The notes under the pieces are model-generated. The model saw nothing but the letters and a program-made list of their open reading frames with translations. It was not told the origin of the DNA and ran no database searches. This document shows, one piece after another, positions 16,659 through 26,097 of a DNA stretch of 64,000 nucleotides. How positions within the stretch are numbered: the stretch's first letter is position 1; each line of letters opens with the position of its first letter. The stretch covers positions 62,001 through 126,000 of the forward strand of contig JADJVN010000047.1 of the NCBI GenBank assembly GCA_016710585.1, read 5' to 3'. A program made the translations under genes and the position numbers. Origin of the DNA: Saprospiraceae bacterium. Lineage in GTDB: Bacteria > Bacteroidota > Bacteroidia > Chitinophagales > Saprospiraceae.

Positions 16659-17516
16659 CTAATTTGTGATCTCAAAGAAAATAAAACTGCTGCCACCATC
16701 CTCACTGAGTTTGATTTTCTTAATTCTTGGATTGATTCTTGCCTCTTCGTCTATTTTATTTTTTAAGATTCCTTGCCCTTTGCCATGAATGATCTTAACG
16801 GATTCTATTCTGAATCGAATGGCCTGATCCACATATTGGTGAAATCTTTTGAGGTGCTCTTCTATGATAAATTTAGGCCGAGACTTATTCACTTTTTCAT
16901 CATAATGGAGATCCAGCTCTCTTTGAAATGAAGACAGCGCTATAATCTCATTCCTTGTATTGTTTTTCTTTTCTTTTACTTTATTATTATGAATTTTGGA
17001 CACTAATTGATTGAGGTCGATCGCTTCAGGTTTTTGTTTTTGGAAATATGGATTATTCTGCAACTCCCCTATTTGAGCCAAAGATAAAAAATGCATAGGA
17101 TGATCCTCCCACAGCCTTATTTTTTCAAAATTTGAAAACAATGTAGCGGCATTTGGTTTGATGGATTTGAGGATTGGTTTATCAAAATGTTTATGTATGA
17201 TTTGGGCGATGAATTCTAGTTTTGAATCAAAAATTTCTTTTTTAATGACACAGGCATGAATTGCAGTCATTGCTGTGAGTCTTCCATGCAAATGCAATAT
17301 TTTTTCTTGTAATCTTATACAAGACAAATCCAACATAATATCATCCCATGAGTCATTGATCACAAACAAAGTGTATTGAAATATTTTTCCTTGAAAATCA
17401 AATTCTGGTTCTAGGCAAATCCCAATCCCCAATAATGGAATATCGGCATCATATTCCGAAGGAATTGTAATTTTCGATTTTCGCAAGGAGAGTACTATTT
17501 CCATTTCTAAATACAA
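16659..17516 (-). CDS. Smr-domain protein (DUF2027-like)
   Basis: 285 residues. The C-terminal about 80 residues form a Smr domain: 'ELDLHYDEKVN' with the conserved LDLHG-like start and 'VKIIHGKGQGILKNKI' with the HGKG loop. Smr domains bind or nick branched DNA, or cleave stalled mRNA. The first 200 residues resemble the DUF2027 region found with Smr in Bacteroidota, although an N-terminal part seems short. It is not a MutS2, since no ATPase is present. M at 17504 (MEIVLSL) is an alternative start. Confidence 0.75.
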   Translation of the reverse strand: MYLEMEIVLSLRKSKITIPSEYDADIPLLGIGICLEPEFDFQGKIFQYTLFVINDSWDDIMLDLSCIRLQEKILHLHGRLTAMTAIHACVIKKEIFDSKLEFIAQIIHKHFDKPILKSIKPNAATLFSNFEKIRLWEDHPMHFLSLAQIGELQNNPYFQKQKPEAIDLNQLVSKIHNNKVKEKKNNTRNEIIALSSFQRELDLHYDEKVNKSRPKFIIEEHLKRFHQYVDQAIRFRIESVKIIHGKGQGILKNKIDEEARINPRIKKIKLSEDGGSSFIFFEITN

Positions 17517-17641
17517 GATTTATCTATCATTCGATAATGTTCACAAGGCAACACAGAAATATACAAAATGTTATGACATGCTCAAAACACTTCGAATTTA
17601 TAATTTGAAAAAATGATCTGCAAAATGAGTACTATTGAATA

Positions 17642-17679
17642 TAAAAAGACAAAGGCTCCTTCTTGCGAAAAAGCCTTTG
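17642..17679 (-). terminator. Minus-strand terminator after the M57 protease gene
   Basis: CAAAGGCT at 17650-17657 pairs with AGCCTTTG at 17672-17679. On the minus strand the stem is followed by a T-rich run (GTCTTTTTAT). It lies about 40 bases after the protease stop. Confidence 0.65.
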
Positions 17680-17719
17680 CGGGTTTGTTTGAGTTAACTC
17701 TATTTTACATCTTTATTTT

Positions 17720-18502
17720 TCAATATAAGTAATTCAATGCGACTTTATCATTTGCATTGAAAGGTCTATTTTGTCCAGAACCGATACAAGCCAACATCCA
17801 AGAATTAGGATCTGGGCCAGTTGGTGTACCTGGAATATGTACAGCACCTACTGTGCTTGCACCTTCATTGGTAGGTGAGCCACCACAACTATATGACCTA
17901 TCAGCAAAATCTGTGTGTCGCATTCCAATACAATGTCCAATCTCATGAGCTAATATTGTAGCTAAATAATTTTGATTGGGATTATTTCCAATAGCTCTAG
18001 AATTCACTTTTACTTGATTATAAGGCTGGCCTGTCGAAGTAGGAAATCCTGCTGAAGCGAGATAACTGCCATTGCCTTTTACAATACTTATATTAGCTCC
18101 ACTTGTCACTCTGGTAAAAGTCAAAAGTAAATTCTCTGCATTATATCTCGCCAATGCTATATCGAGACAAGCTACATAACTTGAAGGTAATTGTGATGAA
18201 ATACTAACGGTAATCTGCCTAGGCAATCCAGTCACTAAATTATTAGTTCTATATTGCTCTACTTCAGCAATTTTTAAAAATTGGTATAATGCTGTTTCCT
18301 GCATCTCCTCAGTAGTAAGGACAATATCCCCTTCTACAAGAAAACCTTCACTGATTTTAATTGCCTTTTCAGGACTAAAACCTTTAGCTAAGATTGCTTT
18401 CTTTTCAAGATCGGTGAGGTTCTCATCTTGAACACCTTGTTCCTTTTGACAAGAAAAAACAAAAAATGATGCCATGAGTGATAAAAATAGTATTTTTTTC
18501 AT
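17720..18502 (-). CDS. M57-family zinc metalloprotease, lipoprotein
   Basis: 260 residues. A lipoprotein signal ends 'MASFFVFSC'. The C-terminal half has the zinc motif 'LAHEIGHCIGMRHTDF' (HEIGHxxGxxH), the mark of the 'dual-action HEIGH' peptidases (M57) related to archaemetzincins. Residues 30-80 ('GFSPEKAIKISEGFLVEGDIV') match the N-terminal part of that family. The conserved Cys-rich 'SYSCGG' and the final 'NDKVALNYLY' fit. Predicted to be an outer-membrane-anchored protease; the physiological substrate is unknown. It has its own promoter and terminator. Confidence 0.88.
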   Translation of the reverse strand: MKKILFLSLMASFFVFSCQKEQGVQDENLTDLEKKAILAKGFSPEKAIKISEGFLVEGDIVLTTEEMQETALYQFLKIAEVEQYRTNNLVTGLPRQITVSISSQLPSSYVACLDIALARYNAENLLLTFTRVTSGANISIVKGNGSYLASAGFPTSTGQPYNQVKVNSRAIGNNPNQNYLATILAHEIGHCIGMRHTDFADRSYSCGGSPTNEGASTVGAVHIPGTPTGPDPNSWMLACIGSGQNRPFNANDKVALNYLY

Positions 18503-18525
18503 ATTTTTGATTTTTTAAGTTGAAA

Positions 18526-18533
18526 CAAATATA
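18526..18533 (-). promoter_or_regulatory. -7 box (TATATTTG) of the M57 protease gene
   Basis: CAAATATA on the plus strand, 24 bases before the protease start codon. Confidence 0.45.
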
Positions 18534-18617
18534 GTGCTATATTTTGAAAATGATGTAACTTTCGGAATTAAATATGTAAAAATCAATGTTTACCCTGATA
18601 TGGAATCTTTGTAAAAG

Positions 18618-21197
18618 ATGAAAAATTGGAAATACTTTATAATATTCTTCGTTTTTGCTGCCGAGACAGCTGCTCAGAATAGCAGGGTGATATCAATAAA
18701 TAACTCAATTATAGAATATAAAGTTGCTGATTATTATCTACTCTCTACCCATCAAAATACTAAAAAAATACTCGACTCATTGATTTTACAATATGCGCAT
18801 TATGATAAAGTAAATGGTTATGACATCTTTTTACTAAAAAAGTTAAAATTTTTAGACTATCAAAATTTGACTAAAATTCCAGAATTTAGTCTAGATATTA
18901 GTTCCTCAAAAACAAGAACAGAAAAGTTGATTCCAATAGATCACTTTGATCCTTCGCAGCATCATATCGACATCACTCAACAAGATTTTGCTCAAAGTAC
19001 AGGTAAAAATATTGCCGTAATATTAAAAGAACACTTGTTTGATACTTTTGACTTAGATTTACTTTCAAAAATAAAACTCCTTCCTTCCCACTCCAACAAA
19101 ATAGATATCCATGCTACTACAATGGCGACCTTGATTGCTGGTAAAGGAATAAGCTACTATACTGGAAAAGGGATCGTTCCGGATGCTAAAATTTTTTCCA
19201 CTGGATTTCAAATTTTATTGCCAGAAAGAAACGAGGACATTGAAGGAAAAAATATTTATGTATGTAATCATTCCTATGGAAGTGAAGCAGATTCAAGATA
19301 TAGTTTTGAGTCCATGATGTATGACAAGCAGAGTTATGATTTAGACGAAATGCAACATATTTTTTCTTCAGGAAATCAAGGCACTGAAAAATGTCAACAA
19401 GGGCAATATACAGGTTTAGAATTTTGTAATTTAACAGGACCATATAAACATGCAAAAAACATAATTTGTATAGGTGCTATTGATGGAAACAATCAAGTCT
19501 ATCCTTTTTCTTCAAAAGGCCCAACTTATGATGGAAGGATTAAACCTGAGCTCGTTACTTATGGTGAGAATCAAACTTCGGGAGCCTCTGCTGTGGCATC
19601 TGGTATGTTTGCTATGTGTCAGGATCATTTTATCAATTTATACAATGTACCACCTCCTGCACATCTTATCAAAGGAATCTTGATCAATACAGCTGAAGAT
19701 ATCGGATCTGCTGGCCCCGACTATACATCTGGATATGGAAAAATCGATCTTTATAAAGCAATGAATGTGATCCAGCATAAACAATTTTTAACGAATTCAA
19801 TCCAACAATTTGAAGAAAAAGAATTGCAAATAATTGTTCCAAGTAATTCTTCAAAAGCATATATAACATTGAGTTGGACAGATCCAGCTGCTGCTATCAA
19901 TGCAAAAAAATCATTAATTAATGATTTGGATATTGAAATAAAAATAAATAGTTCTAATAAAAAATTTCTCCCTTGGGTATTAAACCCTTCACCCGATCAG
20001 ATCACAAATCCAGCAACAAATGGTATAGACACTTTAAACACATTAGAAAAAATAGAATTGCCAGTTCGCGACTACGATACACTTACATTAAAAATAAAAA
20101 ATAAATCCAACTCGTTTCAGAAATTCTCTATCAACTATTATTTTGAAAAAAATCAAAATTTTCAAATTCTAAGTCCAGCAAAAACAAATTTCATACTCCC
20201 CGATTACACTCAGGATATCACTTGGATTTGGTCCGAAAATAATAATGCCATTTCAAAAATTGAATACAAATATACACATCACAATTCATGGAATTTGATC
20301 ACCGATTCTATTTCATTAAAAGATGAATCCATTTCTTGGAGGAGTCCAAGTGAGTTTGGTTTAGTGCAATTTAGATTTATTCTCAAGGATACTATTTTTT
20401 ACTCTGATACCATTAGAATCTGCGCGCCTTTGGAATATCGCTCTGCATTGAACTGTAGCGATAGCGTTCAAATCATTTTCAATGAACACCTTCAAGCTTT
20501 GCAGTATAAATTGGAAATTCTTAGAGAGGGAAAACCTTATTTATTAATAAAATCAGATCACGCAAAATTTAAAATGGGAAGTGCATACCGAGATTCATTC
20601 TTAAGGATCACGCCCATTTTTGGAGAATTTGAAGGCGCACCGAGTAGGTTCATCAAAATATCCAATGTAAGCAGCAGCTGCTATATCGATTTATTAGAAT
20701 CAAGTTACCTAGACAAAGAAAATGCTGAAATCAATATACAATTGAAAGAAATTCAAGATTTGGACAAAATGATTCTCACCAAAATCAACCCAAATAAAAA
20801 TAGAGAAATTATTCTCACACTTAGAGATAATGAAATCAAGAATGAATTTAAAATCAACGATAAGGCTAAAGATTTAGGAAACTATAGCTATCAGCTAGAA
20901 GTCTTCAATAAAGACTTATCCTTAGATCTAAAAACAAGCAATATATTCCTTGTTCCATCACAGTATTACATTAAATCACCTAATACCTCCGAGGATGAAA
21001 TAATCATCTACAGTCCAAATGAAAATGCAAAAGAGCTGATGATCTATGACATTACTGGAAGATTGATTAAGTCATTCAGTTTCACTAATCCAGTCGAGTA
21101 TGTAGAGCTGCCTATTGAAGTTGGATCACATTTATTCCTTGCCTTATTTGAAGATAATAAATTGGTTTTCAAAGAATTAATTTTAAAATTAAGATAA
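18618..21197 (+). CDS. Secreted S8 (subtilisin-like) protein with T9SS sorting domain
   Basis: 859 residues. A signal peptide ends 'FAAETAA' with Gln next. The S8 domain has His165 in 'IDIHATTMATLIAGKG', the oxyanion Asn in 'IFSSGNQG' and Ser324 in 'SGASAVASGMF'. The catalytic Asp normally seen in 'VAVIDTG' is not at its place: the strand reads 'IAVILKEHLFDTFD'. Residues about 400-510 form a beta-rich domain following S8, and about 785-859 a type A T9SS sorting domain ('ELMIYDITGRLIKSF'). A near-consensus -7 box, AATCTTTG, at 18604-18611 ends six bases before the ATG. It may be a weak or inactive protease. Confidence 0.85.
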   Translation: MKNWKYFIIFFVFAAETAAQNSRVISINNSIIEYKVADYYLLSTHQNTKKILDSLILQYAHYDKVNGYDIFLLKKLKFLDYQNLTKIPEFSLDISSSKTRTEKLIPIDHFDPSQHHIDITQQDFAQSTGKNIAVILKEHLFDTFDLDLLSKIKLLPSHSNKIDIHATTMATLIAGKGISYYTGKGIVPDAKIFSTGFQILLPERNEDIEGKNIYVCNHSYGSEADSRYSFESMMYDKQSYDLDEMQHIFSSGNQGTEKCQQGQYTGLEFCNLTGPYKHAKNIICIGAIDGNNQVYPFSSKGPTYDGRIKPELVTYGENQTSGASAVASGMFAMCQDHFINLYNVPPPAHLIKGILINTAEDIGSAGPDYTSGYGKIDLYKAMNVIQHKQFLTNSIQQFEEKELQIIVPSNSSKAYITLSWTDPAAAINAKKSLINDLDIEIKINSSNKKFLPWVLNPSPDQITNPATNGIDTLNTLEKIELPVRDYDTLTLKIKNKSNSFQKFSINYYFEKNQNFQILSPAKTNFILPDYTQDITWIWSENNNAISKIEYKYTHHNSWNLITDSISLKDESISWRSPSEFGLVQFRFILKDTIFYSDTIRICAPLEYRSALNCSDSVQIIFNEHLQALQYKLEILREGKPYLLIKSDHAKFKMGSAYRDSFLRITPIFGEFEGAPSRFIKISNVSSSCYIDLLESSYLDKENAEINIQLKEIQDLDKMILTKINPNKNREIILTLRDNEIKNEFKINDKAKDLGNYSYQLEVFNKDLSLDLKTSNIFLVPSQYYIKSPNTSEDEIIIYSPNENAKELMIYDITGRLIKSFSFTNPVEYVELPIEVGSHLFLALFEDNKLVFKELILKLR

Positions 21198-21265
21198 AAT
21201 TATTTTTAATTTTTTAAAAAAGAGATAAAATTTCAAAAAAGATTGTGAAATCAATTACAAGGTTA

Positions 21266-21273
21266 TACTTTTG
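21266..21273 (+). promoter_or_regulatory. -7 box (TACTTTTG) of tRNA-Leu
   Basis: TAnnTTTG match eight bases before the mature tRNA, with TTG at 21243-21245 as a possible -33 element. Confidence 0.55.
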
Positions 21274-21281
21274 TGGCAACT

Positions 21282-21366
21282 ACCGAAGTGGCGGAACTGG
21301 TAGACGCGCTGGACTCAAAATCCAGTGAACCTAAAATTCGTGAGGGTTCGAGTCCCTCCTTCGGTA
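21282..21366 (+). tRNA. tRNA-Leu (anticodon CAA)
   Basis: 85 bases with a long variable arm. The acceptor strands ACCGAAG and CTTCGGT pair. The anticodon stem CTGGA/TCCAG encloses loop CTCAAAA with anticodon CAA, reading UUG. The T arm GAGGG-TTCGAGT-CCCTC is perfect. CCA is not encoded. Confidence 0.96.
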
Positions 21367-21373
21367 CAATAGA

Positions 21374-21402
21374 AACGGGGTGCATTCACACACCCCGTTT
21401 TT
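21374..21402 (+). terminator. Terminator after tRNA-Leu
   Basis: AACGGGGTG (21374-21382) pairs with CACCCCGTT (21391-21399), with an eight-base loop and a T-run after it. Confidence 0.85.
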
Positions 21403-21791
21403 CATTCCATTCTACATTCATGGTCCATCTCACTCTATACAAATAAACTAAACACTTGTGATTGATTCCTTGTGATGAAGCGCATAGCTCCTCACTAGGA
21501 AGGTTGATATAAAAATATTGAATCGAAACTTGAAGAAAATAGCTAGTGTGTTCAAGGTATAGATTCCTTGCCCAGCTTTTAATGTTAAAAGCAAAATTCC
21601 ATCTCGATTCATAAAGCTAATCCACCAAAAATCATACCAAATATTAATTATTATTGTAATAGATAGATAATTGATTTAATTGACAATTATGAAAAATTAT
21701 TGACTAATATTTCACCTATATAATCCTTTGAGAATTATAATAATATTGTTCTATCTTAGCCACAATTTTCAAACAAAACGAAGCAAATTTT
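21403..21791. other. Intergenic region without a recognised gene
   Basis: About 390 bases between the tRNA terminator and the sugar permease. No convincing ORF, repeat or structured RNA was seen. It should contain the permease promoter. Confidence 0.4.
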
Positions 21792-23586
21792 ATGCAAAAG
21801 ACCAATTACGGCGCATTGACCACACTGATTACAGTATTTTTCTTTTGGGGCTTTATTGCAGCTGGAAACAGTATTTTTATTCCTTTCTGTAAAAATTATT
21901 TCCACCTTGACCAATTTCAAAGTCAGCTTATTGATTTTGCATTTTACCTCGCTTATTATGTTGGGGCATTATTCCTTTTCATCTATAGTTTTATCGGCAA
22001 TAAAGATTTAGTCGGAAAATGGGGATATAAAAAGAGCATCGTTTATGGCTTGTTATTCTCAGCGCTTGGCGCTGCTGCGATGATCGTCGCTGTAGAAGGA
22101 AATACATTCTATGGGATGTTAATAGGTTTATTTATAGTAGCGCTTGGCTTCTCATTACAACAGACCAGTGCGCAACCATTTGCTATATCCCTAGGAGATC
22201 CTGCGACTGGAAGTACTCGTGTCAATCTTGGAGGCGGTATCAATTCACTTGGCACGACCATTGGTCCTCTAGTCATTGCATTGGCATTGTTTGGATCTGC
22301 ATCCGCAGTTTGTGACAAGGAAATTACGAATCTGCCACTTGGAAAGGTGATCACTTTATACATCTTTGTGGGATTACTTTTCATTGGAGCTGCCGCCCTC
22401 TTTGGTTTTTCAAAAAAAGTACCTAGTGGCGTCACGGAAGACGAGCAAGAAAAGTCTCCCAAGGCACTTTATGCGATGCTATTAATCACGGCGCTGCTCA
22501 TTATTGCATTCATCCCAGTGTTCATGAGTTACAAAGGGGAAGCCATGCAAAAGATTGCAGAAATTCAAAGTACTTTTTCTGCAGAATCTGCTCGACTATC
22601 TGATTTAGAATGTGATCTAAAAGGAAAAACTACTGAATCCGCTTCAGCCATAATCTCTGAGATGAACAGCATTAAAGAAAAAACGCAAAGTCAAAATCTC
22701 GCTATTGCGGAATTAAAGAAACCCTTAGAAGATACTAGATTGATGTGGCTACTCATCGCTCTTGGTGTGGTAGTAGTGGGATTGCCTGTTTGTAATCAAA
22801 TGGCTTCAAAAAACAAACAAGGCTGGGGCGCTATGCAATTTCCACAATTGGTTCTAGGCATGTTGGCTATTTTTGTCTATGTAGGTGTAGAAGTAGCGAT
22901 TGGCAGCAATTTAGGAGAATTGTTGAAGCAAGGTGAGTTTGGCAGTTATAGAGCCTCAGAAGTAGCGCCATTCATTGCCATGTATTGGGGGAGCCTTATG
23001 ATTGGGAGATGGACAGGCAGTGGCGGCTTTGTCTATGCCAGATTCTAGAAAAAGAATCTTGAAGATTGTTGCACCCTTGCTTGCCTTTATTATTGTAATG
23101 AGTCTAACCGCTCTTGCCGGACACAATGTTGCGCCTTTGAAATGGTATATCGTCTGTGTCATCATTCAGATGGCAGTAGCTTATTTCAGCAATGACAAAC
23201 CAGCCAGAACGCTCTTATACTTTAGTCTTATGGGAGTGATCGCTATGATAGTTGGTCTGATGTCTTCTGGGACGATAGCAATCTATGCTTTTCTTTCTGG
23301 AGGTCTAGCTTGCTCTATCATGTGGCCAAGTATTTTTACGCTCTCCGTGGCAGGATTGGGAAGATATACAACACAAGGTTCAGCTTTTTTGATCATGATG
23401 ATCTTAGGTGGCGGAATCATCCCACCTATTCAAGGAAAACTAGCTGATATCATTGGAATCCATCAATCCTTCATCATTGCAGTGGTATGCTTCGCATATC
23501 TAGGATTTTTCGCTTGGATAGTAAAATCAATACTGAGAAAACAAGATATCGATTATGAATCTGATGCAACGGTAAGCGGACATTAG
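21792..23586 (+). pseudogene. FHS-family sugar MFS transporter, frameshifted
   Basis: 21792-23048 gives TM1 to about TM8 ('ALTTLITVFFFWGFIAAGN', 'LGFSLQQTSAQPFAISLG', 'GGGINSLGTTIGPLVIALAL'), and 23002-23586 gives the rest in the +1 frame ('IMWPSIFTLSVAGLGRYT', 'MMILGGGIIPPIQGKLAD'). Together they are a fucose/glucose/galactose-type H+ symporter of about 598 residues, with an unusually long central loop holding a coiled-coil segment (about residues 250-310). The frame breaks at about 23013-23020 in 'IGRWTG'; one base too many or two too few. This is not a homopolymer, so it may be real. Confidence 0.82.
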
Positions 23587-23672
23587 AAATTGAAGCTTGC
23601 GTATCTATTTTAGTTTTACTAATTTTTGCTTAGCAATTTAGTTTAGCAATCGATTTATTATGTGTTGATATC

Positions 23673-26021
23673 TCAACGCACGATCACCAACTTGCTCACA
23701 ATACCATCACTTGTCTCAAAATTTTTGGTTGTATTGGCAAATACCAAATAGGTTCCAGACTTTACTTGCTTCCCATTGGCATCTCTGCCATCCCACAATA
23801 ATTGTCCTCCTATAGCTGTAGACTCATGCACTAAATTTCCTGTGACATCGGTGATTTTTACTCTTGCATCTCTAGAGAGTCCAGAAATAGCAATTGGACC
23901 AGTATAATTTGGCTCGACAGGGTTAGGAAAAATATTGGGCACTGTGGTAAAACTATTCTCTGCTGAGATCGCCTCAGAGCGATAGACTTGCAATCCCTGT
24001 TCTGTACCGATCCAAGCATCTCCATTTGCAGGATCTATGGCAATGTCCAAGATGACGTCTGACATCAAAGGACTGTTTTTTGTAGTGAATAAATGGACTT
24101 GCACATCGCCTCCTGCATTCATCACATAGAGTCCGTTTCGTGTGCCAAACCACTTGCGATTGCCTCCATCCACAGCAATACTGATCACTTCTTCAGTCTT
24201 TAATAATAAATCGATGATTCCATTCTGATCTACTTTCCTCTGGCGTCCTTTACATTGACCTGAAAAAAGTTGGTCACCGCCACATTCAAAGACAATTGGT
24301 CCATTCAATGTTCCTACCCAAACATCCCCTTCCAAATCCACTTGTACACAGTTTACTTTGGAACTAGGCATGACTGTATTTGAACTATTCAAAAGAATAG
24401 ATCTGTCATCATTTGGATTCTGTGGATCTTTTTCATCCCATACCCATACACCTGAACTCCCTCTAGGGATGATCCATTTATAACCATTTTGATCTACTTT
24501 GATATCTATTAATTCAGTCCCAGCTCCAGGTAATGAAAATGATCGCCAGGTATTGCCATCATAAGCGACAATAGGCTCTTTAGCTAGAAAAACAGTAGCC
24601 CATAGTACATTATCTGATTTATTGAAATCCAATCCAGATACCCTTACTCGCGTAGGGTCTCCTACAGATATCCCCAATTTGCTATTCCGCTCATCGAAAT
24701 GCTTATAAGTTTTTTGCTCATAATTATACTCCAATAGTCCTCTTCCATAGCTTGAAATATAAAGCAAGTTGCCGTCAGGATGTTCGACTAATCGCAACAT
24801 ATCATGAAGTTTTTCGGTCTCAAATATGGGTTCAGAAAGTGCATTAATAAAGGACCAATTTCTTTCATAATATTTGAATACGCCGTCTGCTCGATAGTAA
24901 GGAATATAAGATCCACCATACCCACCTGCAGTAACATAGACACCTGCCTTTGTGGGCAATATTTCAAAAAAATTGGTTGACAAGGGACCATTCGAATATA
25001 TAATATCACAGGTCGTACTATTTGGCTTTATAATCCTAAATCCCCATCGCTCATCTGCCAACCAAAGATTCCCTTCACTATCTTCTGTGACATGCATATT
25101 TTTTTGAGTGCAATCGTTTTCAATAGTGGTGTAGATATCATCTTCCTCCCATTTCAAGATTTTATTATTGCAGTTGTTAAAACATGTCAGGCCGACGTAC
25201 ATATTTTGTTTCTCTGCGCTGATATATTGTATTTTATACTTGGAGTCACTATATAGGTTTTCAAAAGTTCCTTGATCGTTAAGCTTAAACAATGCATCAT
25301 TACTTGCAGCATAAATATGATTGTAATGATTTACGATATTTTTAAATTCTCGAACTGGTAATCCAAAATTCGATCCCAATAATTCCCAAGCAGAAAAGTC
25401 TTGTGGAATTTTGTTTGTGTTTTTTTGAAATCGATACACACCTCCTGATGTTGCTGCATATAAAAAATTGGCATCGCTATCAATATTGTAATACTTCAAA
25501 TTTTTACTGAACAATGAATATTCAAATGAATTCGTATTGAGATTCAATAAGCTATATCCATAATCAGCATTGATATACACATGCGTATCATCAGCATAAC
25601 TTATAGATTGTATCGTCTTACTTATTGGTATATTATTGAAATTTACAATATCAGCAATCGATTTTACACCTGATGGACTGACGATATCGATCAATGAAGA
25701 ATTGTATGCGATAATTAATGATGAAGTCGCAGGATGAAAATAAATGGTTTGAATCTTGCTGTCACTCAATCCTGATGTTCTCGTCAATTTTTGTGTGGAG
25801 TAATCACTCTTTGCAACTTTTAGGATGGCATTCTCAGTGGCAAAGTAAGCATGTGAATTTCCTACTGCTGTTAACTTAGCACTATTGAAGGGAAGATGTG
25901 TCGCCCATTCGCCGATTTTCAATTCACTTTGGCTATTTCCTATTGTGAAAAGAGCAAAACAAAGTAATATAGAGATTTTTATATGATGTTCTATTCGAAA
26001 TGAAATTTTCATAAGATTCAT
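23673..26021 (-). CDS. porZ: Type IX secretion system protein PorZ
   Basis: 782 residues. A signal peptide ends 'IGNS' with Gln next, then 'LKIGEWATHLPFNSAKLTAV', the characteristic start of PorZ. The body is two seven-bladed beta-propellers of the two-component-regulator type, with repeats such as 'DVWVGTLNGPIVFE', 'RKWFGTRNGLYVMN' and 'DAWIGTEQGLQVYR'. The C-terminal about 90 residues are a T9SS sorting domain ('IFPNPVEPNYTGPIAI' ... 'GTYLVFAN'). PorZ sits on the cell surface in the attachment complex with PorU and delivers anionic LPS to cargo. A start at 26012 is also possible. It follows uvrB on the same strand. Confidence 0.92.
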   Translation of the reverse strand: MNLMKISFRIEHHIKISILLCFALFTIGNSQSELKIGEWATHLPFNSAKLTAVGNSHAYFATENAILKVAKSDYSTQKLTRTSGLSDSKIQTIYFHPATSSLIIAYNSSLIDIVSPSGVKSIADIVNFNNIPISKTIQSISYADDTHVYINADYGYSLLNLNTNSFEYSLFSKNLKYYNIDSDANFLYAATSGGVYRFQKNTNKIPQDFSAWELLGSNFGLPVREFKNIVNHYNHIYAASNDALFKLNDQGTFENLYSDSKYKIQYISAEKQNMYVGLTCFNNCNNKILKWEEDDIYTTIENDCTQKNMHVTEDSEGNLWLADERWGFRIIKPNSTTCDIIYSNGPLSTNFFEILPTKAGVYVTAGGYGGSYIPYYRADGVFKYYERNWSFINALSEPIFETEKLHDMLRLVEHPDGNLLYISSYGRGLLEYNYEQKTYKHFDERNSKLGISVGDPTRVRVSGLDFNKSDNVLWATVFLAKEPIVAYDGNTWRSFSLPGAGTELIDIKVDQNGYKWIIPRGSSGVWVWDEKDPQNPNDDRSILLNSSNTVMPSSKVNCVQVDLEGDVWVGTLNGPIVFECGGDQLFSGQCKGRQRKVDQNGIIDLLLKTEEVISIAVDGGNRKWFGTRNGLYVMNAGGDVQVHLFTTKNSPLMSDVILDIAIDPANGDAWIGTEQGLQVYRSEAISAENSFTTVPNIFPNPVEPNYTGPIAISGLSRDARVKITDVTGNLVHESTAIGGQLLWDGRDANGKQVKSGTYLVFANTTKNFETSDGIVSKLVIVR

Positions 26022-26097
26022 GATATTCGGGACTGATATTTATTGAATTAATTGAATGTATTAACGTATTTATTTGGCTTTTATTCTCCCAACTTCT

